Shown here piece by piece: positions 7,425 to 15,239 of a DNA stretch of 38,610 bases. A program made the translations under genes and the position numbers. Position 1 is the stretch's first letter; every line of letters begins with the position of its first letter. Source of the stretch: UBA11475 sp045655805 (GTDB lineage: Bacteria > Bacillota > Clostridia > Christensenellales > Borkfalkiaceae). The notes below the pieces were generated by a model. It was not told where the DNA came from and did no database searches. It saw only the letters and a program-made list of their open reading frames with translations. The stretch is taken from assembly GCA_045655805.1 (NCBI GenBank), contig JAZOPZ010000027.1, positions 1 to 38,610 on the forward strand. Reading direction: 5' to 3'.

Positions 7425-7607
7425 TTACAACGGAGCTACATTTTTTTGATTTTTAATATTAAGTTGTCGTTGTTTTTGCCATTCGGCATAATCTTTTTTA
7501 CCCTTTTCAGAATTACAGTATTCTATTATAGAAGAGTACAAAACTCTTGCGATAGAATCAAGTTCCGAGTCGGGCAGTCCCATAGTGTTCTTGCGCCTTC
7601 TTGCCAT
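7425..7607 (-). CDS. Small basic protein downstream of the relaxase
   Basis: A 60-residue protein starting MARRRKN, with a central helical stretch ELDSIARVLYSSIIEYC and a charged tail rich in Lys and Gln. I do not recognise it. It follows the relaxase on the same strand. The strong AAAGGAGG at 7658-7651 is not followed by an in-frame ATG at normal spacing; the annotated ATG has only a distant GGGAGA about 20 nt upstream. The true start may therefore differ, or translation may depend on an upstream miniframe. Its size and position suit an accessory protein of the mobilization module. Confidence 0.55.
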   Translation of the reverse strand: MARRRKNTMGLPDSELDSIARVLYSSIIEYCNSEKGKKDYAEWQKQRQLNIKNQKNVAPL

Positions 7608-7803
7608 TAAAATTATAGTTTATCATTCTCCCTTTTTAAATTGTTTCCTAAATGGATTCCTCCTTTACACGTCCTCTCGTGTGTTCGTTTTATTTTCTCT
7701 TGTCATCTGCGACTTTGTATCTATCGTTCGAGTATTGTCATTCTAAGTCGCACCAAATCTTAAATAAAACCTTAATTTTTATCCGTTCTCGACTACAACG
7801 GAA

Positions 7804-8724
7804 TTACTTCGTCCACCAATTTTTCTTCTCGCTTGTAGTGGGCTTTTTCTTTTGCGAAATTACTTCCCGATAAATTTCGGGGTGTTCTTGCTGCAAACGG
7901 TCTAACACGGTAAGTGCTATCGAAGTTTTTACTTTGTGTTCTTTCAGTTCTTTGTTTTCCTTGTCAAGTTCTAAAACTTCACCCATTGACGTATCTAATC
8001 GCTTTTTTAGTTCGGCGTTTTCTGCCGTAAGGGCAACGATTTGTTTTTTGAGTCCGCCTTTCGACCAAGCGAATTCACCGTTTTCGGCTTGCGTTAACGC
8101 TTCCGCATAATCTTCCGTTTCCGCTTTTTTACTCTCGGCTTCTTCTAAAATCTTTTTCGCCTTGTATTCGGTGGTGGATAAATGTTCGACGCCGTTTCCT
8201 GACTTGCCACGTTCCAATCCATACTTTTGTCCAACTTCTTTCCATATCTCTGTTTGAAGTTTTACAAGTTGTCCGTCAAACAGTTCCTTTGCGCACAACT
8301 TCCCGTCAACAATAGGGATAAGGTTTAAGTGCATGTGTGGATTTGTTTCGTCTAAATGGACGATAGCGGACAACACGTTTTCTTCGCCATACTTGTTCTT
8401 AAAGAAATTAGTAAAGTCACGGAAAAATCGTTGTTGTTTGTCGGGCGTTGCCACCTTGAAAAATTCAGGGCTTGCCGTCAATACGAAAGAACACATATAC
8501 ACGGCATCCGAGCGAACTTTACGTTTTAGGTTTAAGCCCGAAATTCTATCTTCGATAACGTCAAGATATTTTCCTTGTGGACATACCGTATGATAGTTTT
8601 GATACGTCCTTGAACTGTCGATACAAGCATTAGAGCCTTGATAGGTTGCGTCACGTTCGTTCTCTTCTTCGATGGGTGAAACGTCCGATTTTTTGAGTTT
8701 GTCTAAATTGCAAATGATGTAAAT
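7804..8724 (-). CDS. mob: Pre/MobV-type plasmid recombination/mobilization relaxase
   Basis: This should be the relaxase that nicks oriT and leads the strand during mobilization. In frame from 8724 the N-terminus reads IYIICNLDKLKKSDVSPIEE, then RTYQNYHTV near residues 39-47, a conserved relaxase segment. The metal-binding HLDETNPHMH follows around residue 120. The second half is a coiled coil rich in Glu, Lys and Leu, as in MobV proteins. At about 306 residues it is shorter than many MobV proteins. An AAGGAGG at 8740-8734 sits seven bases before ATT at 8724. No ATG, GTG or TTG occurs in frame between the upstream TAG and that point, so either ATT is the start or the start codon has been lost. 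A GTG at 8502 would drop the conserved N-terminus. Confidence 0.8.
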   Translation of the reverse strand: MYIICNLDKLKKSDVSPIEEENERDATYQGSNACIDSSRTYQNYHTVCPQGKYLDVIEDRISGLNLKRKVRSDAVYMCSFVLTASPEFFKVATPDKQQRFFRDFTNFFKNKYGEENVLSAIVHLDETNPHMHLNLIPIVDGKLCAKELFDGQLVKLQTEIWKEVGQKYGLERGKSGNGVEHLSTTEYKAKKILEEAESKKAETEDYAEALTQAENGEFAWSKGGLKKQIVALTAENAELKKRLDTSMGEVLELDKENKELKEHKVKTSIALTVLDRLQQEHPEIYREVISQKKKPTTSEKKNWWTK

Positions 8725-8758
8725 AAATTTGTCCTCCTTAAATAAAAATTTTGAGATT

Positions 8759-8790
8759 TTGCAAAAGTGTAGCTTACTACACTTATTGCA
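8759..8790 (-). other. Probable oriT inverted repeat
   Basis: AAGTGTAG and CTACACTT form perfect 8-bp arms around CTTA, extended by TTGCAA/ATTGCA to about 14 bp with one mismatch. It lies just upstream of the relaxase start, where MobV-type oriT sites are found. The nic site cannot be placed from sequence alone. Confidence 0.6.
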
Positions 8791-8855
8791 TAAGTTTCGT
8801 TCGTCCTGCGGAGCTTATTTGTCCACTGAACTATAAAATTCCGATTGTTTAACGG

Positions 8856-8882
8856 CTATCGGCAAAGCCAAAAGTAAATCAT
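8856..8882 (-). CDS. Possible 8-aa leader peptide upstream of mob
   Basis: ATG 8882 follows TTGGAGGTGG and opens the frame MIYFWLCR then TAG. It is far too short for a protein but has an ideal ribosome site, as regulatory leader peptides do. Upstream in the same RNA are nested inverted repeats (AGGGCAAAA/TTTTGCCCT at 8905-8913 and 8964-8972, CACAGT/ACTGTG inside). The 8725-9036 gap otherwise holds only the oriT-like repeat. Confidence 0.4.
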   Translation of the reverse strand: MIYFWLCR

Positions 8883-8904
8883 TTTAACCACCTCCAAAAG
8901 TTTT

Positions 8905-8972
8905 AGGGCAAAAGAAAATCCCACAGTAGAAACTGTGAGACTTCAATTAAGTATTTAGTTGTGTTTTGCCCT
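8905..8972 (-). promoter_or_regulatory. Nested inverted repeats ahead of the mob leader
   Basis: Outer arms AGGGCAAAA (8905-8913) and TTTTGCCCT (8964-8972) enclose an inner CACAGT/ACTGTG hairpin (8932-8933 lies near its centre). It precedes the leader peptide and mob, so it may be a transcript-level regulatory fold or part of the transfer origin. Confidence 0.45.
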
Positions 8973-9036
8973 CTCACTAATATAAGGACACACCTTGCCG
9001 TAAATTATGCAAGAATTTTTGAAAAGTTAAAAATTT

Positions 9037-10200
9037 TTATTTTTTTAAAGCTTCTAATCTTTCTCGTTCTTTCTTGGGTAATCGCTTGACAATGCTTTCA
9101 AGTTGTTCGGATATAGGGGTTGAATTATCTTCTTTAACTACGAAGAAGCCCAACTCTTTTTTTGCATAGGCTAAGTTTTGTTTCGAACATTTACTCTCTA
9201 AGTATGGCAAGAAAGTATTCTTAAAATATTCCATTGGCGTAGTGTTTGCCTTTTTAGCGATTGCTTTAAGTTCTTTAATAAAGCGGTTGTGCTTGCGCAC
9301 TTTCGGTTTTGGGAATAGTTCTTCCCGTCGTTCTATTTCTTTTTGCAAGTGTAAATATAACCATTGATATTCCAGTGGCAAGTCCGTCATAAACTGCATA
9401 AAATATCCACGTGCCGTCAGGTCTTGTAAAGAAAACATTTCCGTATAGATATTTCGGTTTGAATAATCTTCTAATTTGTATCGCACTAAAAACTTTATAC
9501 CGTAACAATAAAGCTTGCTTTCAGTATAAAACCATAAACGGATTCTTTCATCTTCTTCGGGTAATAAGTTAGAAAGAAAATCTTCCATAGCTACGTTTTC
9601 TAAATGCTCTAATTTTCCTGTTCTTCGATAGTGGTCGTAGGTATAATCTACTTTTAACGTAATTTCATCACGAGTGCCGTCGTCCAACTTCGCCGTATAT
9701 ATAATTTCATCAAGTTCCTTTAATATACGACTCACTTGGTATTGCTCTAAGTTTAACGTTTTGGCGATTTCTTCTTGCGTAAAGTCTTGTATGTATGAAA
9801 GCGTATATATATCTTGTTGTTCTTCGGTTAATTTCATTAAAATGTTTTGCAAGTCCAACCTTTCGCAAGTGTTTGCTTCGGTATATAAACTTTCCGTATC
9901 GGCTTGATATTCCATCGGGTCGGCTTCATCACCATCTTCGTCTTGATAGATAGGGAAACGTGCAAAATATCTATCGTCATAGTGTTTTAGGTTGCTTCTA
10001 TATAATCGCTTGTTAAATAGGTATAACTCTTTCCATTGAGCAATAGTTATTTCCGTTTTTACAATCACGCCGTCCATCTTTTGAAAATAGTAAACCATAC
10101 CTTCCGTTTTTGCCTTTTTCGGAAAGCGGTTTAAGTAATATTCTTCATTTTCTTGATAGCACATCACGTCTTTTGCGTGAAGTTGAACACGTTTTTTCAT
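9037..10200 (-). CDS. Protein with sigma-region-4-like HTH
   Basis: A 387-residue protein; I chose ATG 10200 (MKKRVQLHAKD) because AAGGTG lies eight bases upstream and the longer frame runs through the promoter. Around residues 130-180 it has the helix-turn-helix pattern of sigma-70 region 4: LTEEQQDIYTLSYIQDFTQEEIAKTL is followed by a recognition helix reading YQVSRILKELDEI. The N-terminal ~100 residues are rich in Tyr and charged residues. The C-terminal half is helical and ends in a Lys/Arg/Glu-rich tail. No sigma region 2 is evident, so it may be an atypical sigma-like activator or a DNA-binding protein of the element. It diverges from the restriction operon across a 298-bp region full of palindromes. 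Confidence 0.7.
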   Translation of the reverse strand: MKKRVQLHAKDVMCYQENEEYYLNRFPKKAKTEGMVYYFQKMDGVIVKTEITIAQWKELYLFNKRLYRSNLKHYDDRYFARFPIYQDEDGDEADPMEYQADTESLYTEANTCERLDLQNILMKLTEEQQDIYTLSYIQDFTQEEIAKTLNLEQYQVSRILKELDEIIYTAKLDDGTRDEITLKVDYTYDHYRRTGKLEHLENVAMEDFLSNLLPEEDERIRLWFYTESKLYCYGIKFLVRYKLEDYSNRNIYTEMFSLQDLTARGYFMQFMTDLPLEYQWLYLHLQKEIERREELFPKPKVRKHNRFIKELKAIAKKANTTPMEYFKNTFLPYLESKCSKQNLAYAKKELGFFVVKEDNSTPISEQLESIVKRLPKKERERLEALKK

Positions 10201-10237
10201 CCTATTACACCTTGACGTTATTATATCATAGTAAATA

Positions 10238-10252
10238 TGACAACTTATGTCA
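10238..10252. promoter_or_regulatory. Palindromic operator 1 (TGACA-N5-TGTCA)
   Basis: ATGACA and TGTCAT arms are separated by 5 bp. On the minus strand the site begins three bases after the -10 of the sigma-like gene, so a bound dimer would cover +1. Confidence 0.65.
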
Positions 10253-10255
10253 TAT

Positions 10256-10284
10256 ATTATAAAAAAGTTCAAAGAAAATAGCAA
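10256..10284 (-). promoter_or_regulatory. Promoter of the sigma-like gene
   Basis: TTGCTA (10284-10279) and TATAAT (10261-10256) on the minus strand are 17 bp apart. A further inverted repeat, ATGTCC-N8-GGACAT (10292-10311), lies just upstream of the -35. Confidence 0.65.
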
Positions 10285-10355
10285 CTTTGAAATGTCCAAA
10301 AGTTGGGACATGTTGGGCGAAAATCAAAATATTTTTAAATAAATTTTAATAATGG

Positions 10356-10370
10356 TGACAGATATTGTCA
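10356..10370. promoter_or_regulatory. Palindromic operator 2 (TGACA-N5-TGTCA)
   Basis: Same half-sites and spacing as 10238-10252, with a different 5-bp centre; the two centres are 118 bp apart. A dimeric regulator of the element probably binds both and could loop the DNA between the divergent promoters. Confidence 0.6.
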
Positions 10371-10445
10371 TGTTTAATGCTTTATAATAAGGATAATAAA
10401 ATTTGAAAACGCCCCTTATTTTGACTTGAAATATTATTTTCTTTA

Positions 10446-10454
10446 TGTTATAAT
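10446..10454 (+). promoter_or_regulatory. Extended -10 promoter of the restriction operon
   Basis: TGTTATAAT is a perfect -10 with the TGn extension. The best -35 at 17 bp, TTATTT, is poor; TTGACT at 10431 is too close. Extended -10 promoters need no good -35. Confidence 0.65.
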
Positions 10455-10455
10455 G

Positions 10456-10481
10456 GTATTGTTCCACGGGGCGAACAATAC
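10456..10481. promoter_or_regulatory. Palindrome at the start point of the restriction operon
   Basis: GTATTGTTC and GAACAATAC are perfect 9-bp arms around an 8-base GC-rich centre. It starts two bases after the -10, so it spans +1. It could be the operator of the HTH protein encoded next, a hairpin in the mRNA leader, or both. Confidence 0.65.
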
Positions 10482-10498
10482 AGGTTGGAGATATTCTA

Positions 10499-10687
10499 AT
10501 GAACGGAGAATTTATGACCGCAAGTCAAGCGGCAAAAAAATGGGATATAACGCAACGAAGAGTGCAAATCCTATGCGCTAAAGGAAGAATTGACGGAGTT
10601 TTTAAGTTAGGCGAAAATTGGGTTATTCCTGCAAACGCTCAAAAACCAATCGACGGTAGAATTAGAAAGGAAAAAGAAAATGTTTAA
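10499..10687 (+). CDS. Small HTH DNA-binding protein, probable operon controller
   Basis: A 62-residue protein with an excisionase/MerR-like winged HTH: MTASQAAKKWDITQRRVQIL, then the wing region with KLGENWVIPA and a basic tail. GGAG lies eight bases before ATG 10499. The next gene overlaps by 8 bp, so translation is coupled. As the first gene of a restriction-modification operon behind a perfect palindrome at +1, it may act as a control protein that delays or limits restriction. Canonical C-proteins have a different (XRE) fold, so this would be an analogue. An excisionase role for the element is an alternative. Confidence 0.72.
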   Translation: MNGEFMTASQAAKKWDITQRRVQILCAKGRIDGVFKLGENWVIPANAQKPIDGRIRKEKENV

Positions 10688-11723
10688 TGTATTAGATTTG
10701 TTTTGTGGATGCGGAGGGTTGTCTTATGGATTTGAGTCCGCAGGATTTAATATTGTTTTAGGTATAGATAATGACAAAAAAGCATTAGAAACCTTTGAAT
10801 TAAACCATAAAAATTCAAAGTCTATATGTGGGGACATTACTACTATACACGCAGAAGATATAAATCTTGTTACAGGCGGTAAACAAATTGATGTTATTAT
10901 CGGTGGTCCACCTTGTCAAGGAATGTCATTGTCGGGTCCGAGAAGATTTGATGACCCAAGAAATAAACTTTATTTATCTTATATTCGACTTGTTGAAGAA
11001 CTTCAACCTAAAGCTTTTATTATCGAGAATGTTCCCGGCTTAGTATCGTTATTCAATGGTCAAATAAAAGATAGTATAATAGAGAGATTAACCGCATTAG
11101 GTTATAATGTTCAATACAAAATCTTATGTTCGGCTGATTATGGAGTTCCCCAAAGCCGTCGTAGAGTTGTTTTTGTTGGATTGAAAAAAGGCAAATTTAT
11201 ATATCCCGAAATTAACGATAACCAAGTGACTTGTGAAATGGCATTGAGCGATTTGCCCGCTTTGATTGATTGTTTAGGTGAAGAAAATCAAGAGTATGCA
11301 ACTAATGCTACTTGCGATTATCAAAAGCTTATGAGAAAACGCTCCAATGTGGTAAAAAATCATATAGCGGCAACTCACTCTGATAAAGTAAAAAATATAA
11401 TTTCTATGGTTCCTGATGGTGGCAATTATAAAGACCTGCCCGAACCTTATCGCAGTAGTCGTAACTTCCACGTTGCGTGGACACGTTTTAATAGTCAAAA
11501 ACCTGCACCTACTATTGATACGGGACATAGACACCATTTTCATTATAAGTATGATAGAGTTCCTACTGTTAGAGAATGCGCGAGATTACAATCGTTTTCC
11601 GACGACTTTATCTTCTTAGGAAATAAAACACAACAATTTAGACAGGTTGGTAATGCAGTTCCGCCATTAATGGCACAGGCAATTGCCCAACAGTTGCTTA
11701 AATTTATCACAAAGGAGAACTGA
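10680..11723 (+). CDS. DNA (cytosine-5) methyltransferase 1 of the restriction system
   Basis: A 347-residue C5 methyltransferase that transfers methyl from S-adenosylmethionine to cytosine in a specific DNA site. Motif I is LDLFCGCGG near residues 5-13, motif IV is GGPPCQG with the catalytic Cys at 79, motif VI is ENV at 116-118, motif VIII reads PQSRRRV, and motif X reads RQVGNAVPP near the C-terminus. The variable target-recognition region lies about residues 185-290. All key motifs are present. It overlaps the HTH gene upstream and is one base from the endonuclease gene downstream, with the internal site AAAGGAG. Confidence 0.92.
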   Translation: MFNVLDLFCGCGGLSYGFESAGFNIVLGIDNDKKALETFELNHKNSKSICGDITTIHAEDINLVTGGKQIDVIIGGPPCQGMSLSGPRRFDDPRNKLYLSYIRLVEELQPKAFIIENVPGLVSLFNGQIKDSIIERLTALGYNVQYKILCSADYGVPQSRRRVVFVGLKKGKFIYPEINDNQVTCEMALSDLPALIDCLGEENQEYATNATCDYQKLMRKRSNVVKNHIAATHSDKVKNIISMVPDGGNYKDLPEPYRSSRNFHVAWTRFNSQKPAPTIDTGHRHHFHYKYDRVPTVRECARLQSFSDDFIFLGNKTQQFRQVGNAVPPLMAQAIAQQLLKFITKEN

Positions 11724-11724
11724 T

Positions 11725-13134
11725 ATGTATAAAGTTCCTGAAGAATATTATTTTAGAATACACCACGTTCGTCCACGTTTCAAAGGAGATATTGAAAATG
11801 TTTTGTTGTTTATGGCAACAGAAATCTCAAAAATGGAAGAAATGCCTGAAAAAGAGTTTGCCAACGAATTAAACAATGCTATTAGAAGATATCCTGGTAA
11901 TGGTATTAGAGAAATAAAAACAATTAACAATTGGAGAACGGAAATTTCTGCTTTATTTGGTTATTTCATTGTAGAAAATGGAACAACTCGTCCCGGCAAG
12001 CGTGCATTTGAGTTGGCTCAAAAAGAAGATTTGGTAGAAGCGTTTAAGACGTTCCTGTATACTTTCCAATATCCGGGCGCACACATTAAGACTCACGAAG
12101 TATTAAAGCAAATAGAAAAAGGCGTTCATTTTAAGCCTGCACAGTACATACTACAAGTATTAGAAGAAGCAGAAAAAGATACTAAAGGTAGGGTCGGGTT
12201 GACAAAAGAAGAAGTTTGTCATTGTATCTTTAACGATTTACGAGCAACTGCTCAAATAGAAACTCCTTTAGAAACTTGGAAAAGAATAAAACATAATCGT
12301 GAATTAGAAGTTGAATATGATTCTACGGGAGATGTCGTTCGTTACGCAGGCGATATTGTAGATTATATGGAAATCGCAAACTTATTGGTTTCTCACGATA
12401 GTCGTTGTTATTACAAAAACACACTTGAAAGTGAAACGATATTAAAGTTTATTAATTCATCCGAATGGTATAGTGCTTATGATAAACTAATTAAAAAGAG
12501 AAGCGCAACGCTTGAAAATATTAAAGACTGCGTAGTTGGTTGGTTTAAGTATGTAAATAAAGATTTAGCGGATACTGACTTCACGACGGATATTTTAGCA
12601 TTTATTGCAAACGATACAGAAGAATATAAAGAACTTCAAAAAAGCAGAGATGATATTTTTGCTAAGTTATTGGACGGCGAAGATGTTAAAACAAAAGACA
12701 TTGGAGATATTGGTGAAAGCCTTGTTCACTCTCACGAATGTCAAAGAGTTAAAATCGGCGGACGTGAAGACCTTATTCATTTAATCAAACGTATCCCTAC
12801 TCAATTTGCCGTGGGCTATGATATACAGTCCGTTGAAATTGATGAAAGAAAGAGATACATTGAAGTAAAAACTACAATTAGCTCAAAACCTTTACATTTC
12901 AATAAAATTCATCTTACTCCAAATGAATGGAGCACTGCGAATACAACTCGTGACCGTTATTTTGTTTATAGGCTTATGATAAGCAAGGCGGATAAAAAGT
13001 TGTATGTTATTCAAGACCCTGTTGGTTTGTATAAAAATGATATAATTGAAATGATACCTAAAAACGGCGCGGAAATTACGTTCAACGTGGATACCGCAGG
13101 ACAATATGAGGAGTTATTATCGTGGGCAAATTAA
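11725..13134 (+). CDS. Restriction endonuclease-like protein with C-terminal DUF3883 nuclease fold
   Basis: ATG 11725 follows AAAGGAG; the longer frame from 11683 overlaps the methyltransferase. The protein has 469 residues. The C-terminal ~150 match the DUF3883 type: IGESL near 329-333, GYDIQSV at 364-370 and IEVKTT at 379-384, giving a PD-(D/E)xK-like set of Asp366, Glu380 and Lys382. The N-terminal 300 residues are helical and presumably bind the target DNA. It is sandwiched between two cytosine methyltransferases, overlapping the second by 13 bp, so it is most likely the cutting subunit of a type II restriction system. The exact target is unknown. The DUF3883 assignment is family recognition; the nuclease role is inference from motif and context. 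Confidence 0.8.
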   Translation: MYKVPEEYYFRIHHVRPRFKGDIENVLLFMATEISKMEEMPEKEFANELNNAIRRYPGNGIREIKTINNWRTEISALFGYFIVENGTTRPGKRAFELAQKEDLVEAFKTFLYTFQYPGAHIKTHEVLKQIEKGVHFKPAQYILQVLEEAEKDTKGRVGLTKEEVCHCIFNDLRATAQIETPLETWKRIKHNRELEVEYDSTGDVVRYAGDIVDYMEIANLLVSHDSRCYYKNTLESETILKFINSSEWYSAYDKLIKKRSATLENIKDCVVGWFKYVNKDLADTDFTTDILAFIANDTEEYKELQKSRDDIFAKLLDGEDVKTKDIGDIGESLVHSHECQRVKIGGREDLIHLIKRIPTQFAVGYDIQSVEIDERKRYIEVKTTISSKPLHFNKIHLTPNEWSTANTTRDRYFVYRLMISKADKKLYVIQDPVGLYKNDIIEMIPKNGAEITFNVDTAGQYEELLSWAN

Positions 13135-14093
13135 AAGTAGCATCATTATTTTGTGGTTGTGGCGGCACTGATGTTGGTTTATTAGGCGGATTTGACTTTT
13201 TAGGTAAAAATTATCCTAATAACCCCGTAGAAATTGTATATGCGAACGATATTGATGATAATGCTTGTCGTATCTTCGAAGAAAATTTCGGCATTACGCC
13301 TGATAATCGTGATATTAGAGAAATAAAATCAGAAGAACTTCCTGATTTTGATATTTTGACGGGTGGTTTTCCTTGTCAATCGTTTTCTATTGTCGCTCAA
13401 AACCCTAAACGTTTAGGTGTTAAAGACGATAGAGGTAAGTTATTCTTTGAAATGTGCCGAATTTTAAGAGATAAAAAGCCTAAATGCTTTATAGCGGAAA
13501 ATGTAAAAGGTATTTTATCCGCCAATGAAAAAAATGCCTTCCCTTTAATCATTAAAGAGTTTGAAGATAGCGGATATAACGTGTCTTATAAACTTCTTAA
13601 TGCGGTTAATTTTGGCGTTCCCCAAAAGAGAGAAAGGGTTATTATTGTCGGCATAAGAAAAGATTTAGGTTTCAAATTTGATTTTAACGGTTTGCCGCAA
13701 GAAGGTGATTTCCCTATTACTTCACTCTCTCAAGTCATTGAAAATACTGTTCCTGAAAAATACTTCTTTAGTCAAAAAGCCGTTGACGGTATGATGAGAA
13801 AAAGGGAAACAATGAACAAAGGTCGTGCTCAAGACATCACTCAACCTTGCAATACGGTTGGAGCACATCTTGCAAAAGTTTCGTTGAATAGTACTGACCC
13901 TGTTTTAATGGTTGGAGAAAGATATAGACGATTTACTCCGAGAGAAGTTGCTCGTATTCAATCTTTCCCTGAAACATTTGAGTTGGTAGGGACAGAATCT
14001 GCTCAATATAGAGCGTTAGGAAATGCTATTGCACCTGTTATGTTTTGGCACGTAGCAGATTCCGTTGTAAAAAGTTTAATGTATATGAAATAA
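13122..14093 (+). CDS. DNA (cytosine-5) methyltransferase 2 of the restriction system
   Basis: A 323-residue C5 methyltransferase starting at GTG 13122 behind GAGGAG. Motif I is VASLFCGCGG, motif IV is GGFPCQSF with catalytic Cys85, motif VI is AENVKG, motif VIII reads PQKRERV, and motif X reads RALGNAIAP. It differs strongly from the first methyltransferase, so it is not a recent duplicate. Two distinct C5 enzymes around one endonuclease is the layout of type II systems with asymmetric sites, where each enzyme protects one strand. It overlaps the endonuclease gene and is followed 9 bp later by the DUF262 gene. Confidence 0.92.
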   Translation: MGKLKVASLFCGCGGTDVGLLGGFDFLGKNYPNNPVEIVYANDIDDNACRIFEENFGITPDNRDIREIKSEELPDFDILTGGFPCQSFSIVAQNPKRLGVKDDRGKLFFEMCRILRDKKPKCFIAENVKGILSANEKNAFPLIIKEFEDSGYNVSYKLLNAVNFGVPQKRERVIIVGIRKDLGFKFDFNGLPQEGDFPITSLSQVIENTVPEKYFFSQKAVDGMMRKRETMNKGRAQDITQPCNTVGAHLAKVSLNSTDPVLMVGERYRRFTPREVARIQSFPETFELVGTESAQYRALGNAIAPVMFWHVADSVVKSLMYMK

Positions 14094-14102
14094 GGAGTTT
14101 TT

Positions 14103-15239
14103 ATGGAATATATTAACAAAGAGAATGAAAAAGATATATGGGTTGAAAAAGAAGAAGAAAGCGAACTTATGCCCACCGTAAACATTCGAGATTATAAGTT
14201 TACGACAATGGGTGGAGATATTCAAATTAGACAATTTGTTGACCAACTTAATGAAGGCGATATAGAAATACCAAATATACAACGACATTATGTATGGTCT
14301 CCATTGCTTGCAAGTAGATTTATAGAATCAGCTTTACTTGATTTACCGTTGCCGAGTGTGTTTTTGTGCAAGCAAAAAAACGGAAAATATTTGATTGTAG
14401 ATGGCTTACAACGTCTTACAACATTAAAAATGTTTTTGAATATGGAAACAGTTAATGGTAAAACATTTAAACTTAGCAATTCAAAAGACATTTATGAGGA
14501 TTGGAGAGGGAAATCTTTTGGAGAGTTGTCCGTTGACGATAAAAGAAGATTGAAAAATAAAACAATACACGCTATTATCGTCGAACAGTTAAATCCTGAA
14601 AACTATGATGGCTTATTTTTGATTTTTGAGCGAATTAACTCGGGAGGACTTCAATTAAATCAACAAGAAATAAGAAACGCTATTTATCAAACCGATTATA
14701 ATACCCTATTGGCAGAGTTGAACGAAGAACCGTTATGGAGATTATTTTTTGGGGATAAAAATGCACATAAACGAATGAAAGATATAGAAATGATTTTGCG
14801 TTTCTTTGCTCTTGTTGACCATCCTATTAAAAGCAATGAAACAGGAACAACCTCTTTTGTTTCATTATTAAATAAACAAATGGATGAAAACAAAAATGCT
14901 GATAGTGAAAAAATTAAAAGTTCTAAAGAAAGATTTTTAAATGTTTTAAATAAGTTGCAGTCTTTTTTCAATACAGAAATTTTTAGAATGAACATCTCAG
15001 AAAAAAATAAAGTAACAAAAAAATTCTATGCTACTTTGTTTGATTCAATTATGATGGCAACTGATTATGCTCTTCAAATTAATCCCAATATAAGTTCAGA
15101 TATAACAAAGTTAGAAGAATTATTTAAAAACGACATATTTAGGAGCTTCATAAATTCTCACACCTCAGAAAACAAGTCAATTGTTGGAAGAATTGACTTA
15201 GCGTGTCAAATTTTATACGGAATAAATTATGCAAGATGA
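14103..15239 (+). CDS. DUF262 (GmrS-like) protein
   Basis: A 378-residue protein. DUF262 signatures are visible: IPxIQRHYVW at residues 56-65, the ParB/sulfiredoxin-like IVDGLQRLTTL at 98-108, and FERINSGG followed by LNQQEIRNA near 175-195. DUF262 domains occur in GmrSD/BrxU modification-dependent nucleases, with an NTP-dependent phosphatase or nuclease role. Here the HNH (DUF1524) half normally fused or adjacent is missing, so the protein cannot be a complete GmrSD. AAGGAG precedes the ATG, and the frame overlaps the HEPN gene by 11 bp, which ties the two together. It probably works with the HEPN protein as a defence module. Confidence 0.85.
   Translation: MEYINKENEKDIWVEKEEESELMPTVNIRDYKFTTMGGDIQIRQFVDQLNEGDIEIPNIQRHYVWSPLLASRFIESALLDLPLPSVFLCKQKNGKYLIVDGLQRLTTLKMFLNMETVNGKTFKLSNSKDIYEDWRGKSFGELSVDDKRRLKNKTIHAIIVEQLNPENYDGLFLIFERINSGGLQLNQQEIRNAIYQTDYNTLLAELNEEPLWRLFFGDKNAHKRMKDIEMILRFFALVDHPIKSNETGTTSFVSLLNKQMDENKNADSEKIKSSKERFLNVLNKLQSFFNTEIFRMNISEKNKVTKKFYATLFDSIMMATDYALQINPNISSDITKLEELFKNDIFRSFINSHTSENKSIVGRIDLACQILYGINYAR

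Noticed and set aside
11683..11724. Upstream start of the restriction nuclease
   Set aside because: Those 14 codons overlap methyltransferase motif X and lack a ribosome site; ATG 11725 follows AAAGGAG.
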